From positions 3,463,421 to 3,527,420 of the forward strand of contig NZ_KI912608.1 in the NCBI RefSeq assembly GCF_000519265.1: a stretch of 64,000 nt of DNA, written 5' to 3'. The position numbers and the translations under genes are program-made. Shown in pieces: positions 61,703 through 64,000 of this stretch (position 1 is the first letter of the stretch; each line of letters begins with the position of its first letter). Below the pieces are notes generated by a model. The model was not told where the DNA came from. It made no database searches and saw only the letters and a program-made list of their open reading frames with translations. Source of the stretch: Desulfonatronum lacustre DSM 10312. GTDB lineage: Bacteria > Desulfobacterota > Desulfovibrionia > Desulfovibrionales > Desulfonatronaceae.

Positions 61703-64000
61703 TCACCTGCTCAGGTCGGCGGTCGCGGAGGCGGGCGACCCGGCGTCGTGCCAGGCGGTCACGTCCTTCCAGAACTGCGGGCCCGGCGACACTTGATGCT
61801 GGGGCCCGAGCTGCAGAATGCATCGGCCCTCGGGAAGGTCCAGGACCACTCGGACCGGTGTCTGGCCCGCGTGCTTTTCGAAGAGCCGTTGCAGTTCCAC
61901 GAGGTCGTCCTTGGCCAGGTCGGCGCGCTCGATGCGCAGATGCACCGGTTCGTCGTTGCGGGCGCAGGCCTCGCCGAGGGGACTGACCCGTAACACCTCC
62001 AGCTTGAGCTGTTGGGAAGCGTTCTCCGAGCCTGCGTCCCCTCGGCCCTCGTAATCGCTGATCCGAGCTTCCAGGAGCAGCGGGCGGTCGCTTTGAAAGT
62101 GACTCTTGGCCGGCAAGTAGACATCCCCGAAGACCGTAGCCTCGGCCATGCCGGTGAGGTCCTCGATCTGACAAAAGGCCATCTTGTCGCCCCTGCGGGT
62201 CTGGAATTCCTTGATCCCGGTGACCAAGACACCCAAACGAACCTCGGTCTTCTTGGACAGCTCCTGACATTCCTGGATCGTGCGCACTCCCAGTCGGCGG
62301 GCTTCTTCACGAAATGGACGCAACGGGTTGCTGGTCAGGAAAAATCCCAGGGCTTCCTTTTCAAAACGAGATTTTTCTTCGTCGCTCCACTCCGGTTCCG
62401 GTCCGTCGCCTACCGGATCCAGGCCGCAGACAAGTTCCAGGGCCATGTTCTCTCCGCCGGGCAGACAGGAGAACAGCGACATTTGCGAGCGCTTCTTTTC
62501 CTTGGCCCGTTTTTGGGCCGTGGCCATGGCCGTATCCACTCCGGCCAGCACCCTGGCCCGTCCGGGATGGATGGAGTCAAAAGCGCCGCTCTTGATCAGG
62601 TATTCCAGGACGCGCTTGGTCACCTTGCGGGTATTCACCCGCTGGCACAAATCGGTCAGCCCACGATAGAGCCCTTCACCCCGGCCTTGGATGATTTCCC
62701 GGATGGCCTCCTCGCCTACGTTCTTGACTCCGGACAAACCGAAGCGAATTTTGTCCTCCTCGACGCTGAACCGGGCCTGGCTGTGGTTCACGTCCGGAGG
62801 CAGGATCGAGATGTCCATCTCCCCGCAGTCGTTGAGATAACGCAGAATTTTGTCCGCGTTGTCCACTTCCGAGCTGATCAACGCGGCCATGAATTCCACC
62901 GGATAATGGGCCTTGAGATAGGCGGTCTGGTAGGAGATCAGGGCATAGGCCGCGCTGTGGGACTTGTTGAAGCCGTACCCGGCGAACTTTTCCATCAGGT
63001 CGAAAATCTGGGCGGCCTTGACCTCGGGCAGGCCGTTCTCGCGCACGCCCTGCATGAACCGGGAGCGCTGCTGGGCCATGACCTGGGGGTCCTTCTTGCC
63101 CATGGCCCGGCGCAGGATGTCCGCCTCGCCCAGGGAGTAGGCCGCCAGGTCCGAGGCGATCTTCATGACCTGTTCCTGGTAGAGGATCACCCCGTAGGTG
63201 TCCTTGAGAATCGGCTCCAGCTGGGGCAGCAGGTATTCCACCGGGAGCTGGCCGTGCTTGCAACGGATGAAGGTGGTCACCATGCCGCTTTCCAGCGGAC
63301 CCGGACGGTACAGGGCCAACAGGGCGATGACGTCCTCGAAGCAGGAGGGCCGCAAATCCATGAGCACCCGGCGCATCCCTGAACTTTCCAACTGGAAGAT
63401 GCCCTCGGTCCGGCCTTCGCAGAGCAGCTTGAAGGTCTCGGAGTCGTCCAGGGGCAGGTGGGCCATGTCCGGCGGGGTCTTGCCGCCCTCGCGGATCAGG
63501 TCCACGGCGTCCTGGATCACGGTGAGGGTCTTCAAGCCCAGAAAGTCGAACTTGATCAGCCCCACGCTCTCCACGCACTTCATGTCCCACTGGGTGACGG
63601 TTTCCTTCTTCTTGCCTACGCACAGCGGAACGTGTTCCACCATGGCCCGGTCCGAGAGGACCACGCCCGCGGCGTGGGTGGAGGCGTGCCGGGCCAATCC
63701 TTCCAAACGCAGGGAAATATCGATCAACCGGCCCACCGTGGGGTCGGTTTCAGCCAGCTTCTTCAGATCCGGCTCCTGCTCCAGGGCCTTGGCAATGGTC
63801 ATGCCCAGGGAGCCGGGAACCAGCTTGGCGATTTTGTCCGTTTCCGAGGGCTTGAGCCCCAGGGCCCGGCCCACGTCGCGGACAGCGGCCCGGGCTTTCA
63901 TCCGGCCGAAGGTGATGATCTGGGCCACGTTGTTCTGGCCGTACTTTTCCGAAACGTATTTGAGCACTTCCTCGCGCCGGGTAAAGCAGAAATCCACGTC
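61703..64000 (-). CDS. dnaE: DNA polymerase III alpha subunit DnaE, C-terminal part (5' end beyond the window)
   Basis: The replicative polymerase. About 764 residues of the C-terminal part are visible, running off the right edge; the window lacks the PHP and part of the palm domains. Visible: DFCFTRREEVLKYVSEKYGQ (palm), FGRMKARAAVRDVGRALGL, THAAGVV near the finger helix, QEQVMKIASDLAAYSLGEADILRRAMGKK, FNKSHSAAYALISYQTAYLKAHYP, the tandem HhH region, and the OB domain (VTGIKEFQTRRGDKMAFCQIEDLTG). The reading frame is intact throughout. Confidence 0.95.
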   Translation of the reverse strand, partial: DVDFCFTRREEVLKYVSEKYGQNNVAQIITFGRMKARAAVRDVGRALGLKPSETDKIAKLVPGSLGMTIAKALEQEPDLKKLAETDPTVGRLIDISLRLEGLARHASTHAAGVVLSDRAMVEHVPLCVGKKKETVTQWDMKCVESVGLIKFDFLGLKTLTVIQDAVDLIREGGKTPPDMAHLPLDDSETFKLLCEGRTEGIFQLESSGMRRVLMDLRPSCFEDVIALLALYRPGPLESGMVTTFIRCKHGQLPVEYLLPQLEPILKDTYGVILYQEQVMKIASDLAAYSLGEADILRRAMGKKDPQVMAQQRSRFMQGVRENGLPEVKAAQIFDLMEKFAGYGFNKSHSAAYALISYQTAYLKAHYPVEFMAALISSEVDNADKILRYLNDCGEMDISILPPDVNHSQARFSVEEDKIRFGLSGVKNVGEEAIREIIQGRGEGLYRGLTDLCQRVNTRKVTKRVLEYLIKSGAFDSIHPGRARVLAGVDTAMATAQKRAKEKKRSQMSLFSCLPGGENMALELVCGLDPVGDGPEPEWSDEEKSRFEKEALGFFLTSNPLRPFREEARRLGVRTIQECQELSKKTEVRLGVLVTGIKEFQTRRGDKMAFCQIEDLTGMAEATVFGDVYLPAKSHFQSDRPLLLEARISDYEGRGDAGSENASQQLKLEVLRVSPLGEACARNDEPVHLRIERADLAKDDLVELQRLFEKHAGQTPVRVVLDLPEGRCILQLGPQHQVSPGPQFWKDVTAWHDAGSPASATADLSR

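Overview
The window looks like the chromosome of a sulfate-reducing Desulfovibrionales bacterium (Desulfovibrio, Desulfonatronum or a relative). The genes are dense and GC-rich. Aromatic amino acids are made by the DKFP-synthase and dehydroquinate-synthase-II entry route, linked in one supra-operon to pheA, aroA, tyrA and the trp genes. There is also selA, a Desulfovibrio-gigas-type ferredoxin and a MotAB flagellar motor. The genus is an inference.

Region 1 (1-10.6 kb, minus strand) is the aromatic supra-operon, read right to left: aroA' (DKFP synthase), aroB' (3-dehydroquinate synthase II), pheA, aroA, tyrA, a terminator, then trpE, trpG, trpD, trpC and trpF. The trp genes probably continue past the left edge. 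Upstream lies an unannotated 34-codon leader peptide with eight aromatic codons in nine (F-Y-F-G-F-F-Y-F-W), followed by an antiterminator and a Rho-independent terminator. This is a transcription attenuator sensing Phe, Tyr and Trp together. An aromatic amino acid permease lies nearby at 14.1 kb.

Region 2 (10.7-19.5 kb) holds a LysM protein, a U32 peptidase-family protein, the permease, a BASS-type transporter, and a large protein with two degenerate GGDEF-like domains and TPRs. Across regions 1, 2 and the polysaccharide island there are seven intergenic hairpin elements. Their arms are built from hexamers with an invariant TCG/CGA, and several lie between genes of the trp operon.

Region 3 (19.5-29.5 kb) is accessory DNA. 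A complete cobalamin riboswitch with its own promoter has no gene downstream. Beyond it lies a run of AT-richer minus-strand genes separated by integron attC recombination sites. No integrase is visible, so this is a cassette array without its integrase (CALIN). Cassettes carry a small membrane protein, hypothetical proteins, a Schlafen/AlbA_2 ATPase-like protein, a sigma-region-4-like/HNH pair, and an AAA ATPase. To its right are an XRE regulator, a terminator and gene remnants.

Region 4 (29.5-35.8 kb) is housekeeping: ferredoxin, selA, folC, an MBL phosphodiesterase, greA with a structured leader, and rlmD. Region 5 (35.8-48.6 kb) is a surface polysaccharide island: sialidase-like protein, LTA-synthase-like transferase, O-antigen ligase with a heptanucleotide repeat in its coding sequence, a methyltransferase and six glycosyltransferases. 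They form two convergent operons with a hairpin element between them. Region 6 (48.6-64 kb, minus strand) holds envelope proteins, gpsA, a lytic transglycosylase, two more glycosyltransferases, motB/motA, a FapA/STAS/SpoIIE-phosphatase signalling group, dtd, queD and the 3' part of dnaE, which is cut by the right edge.
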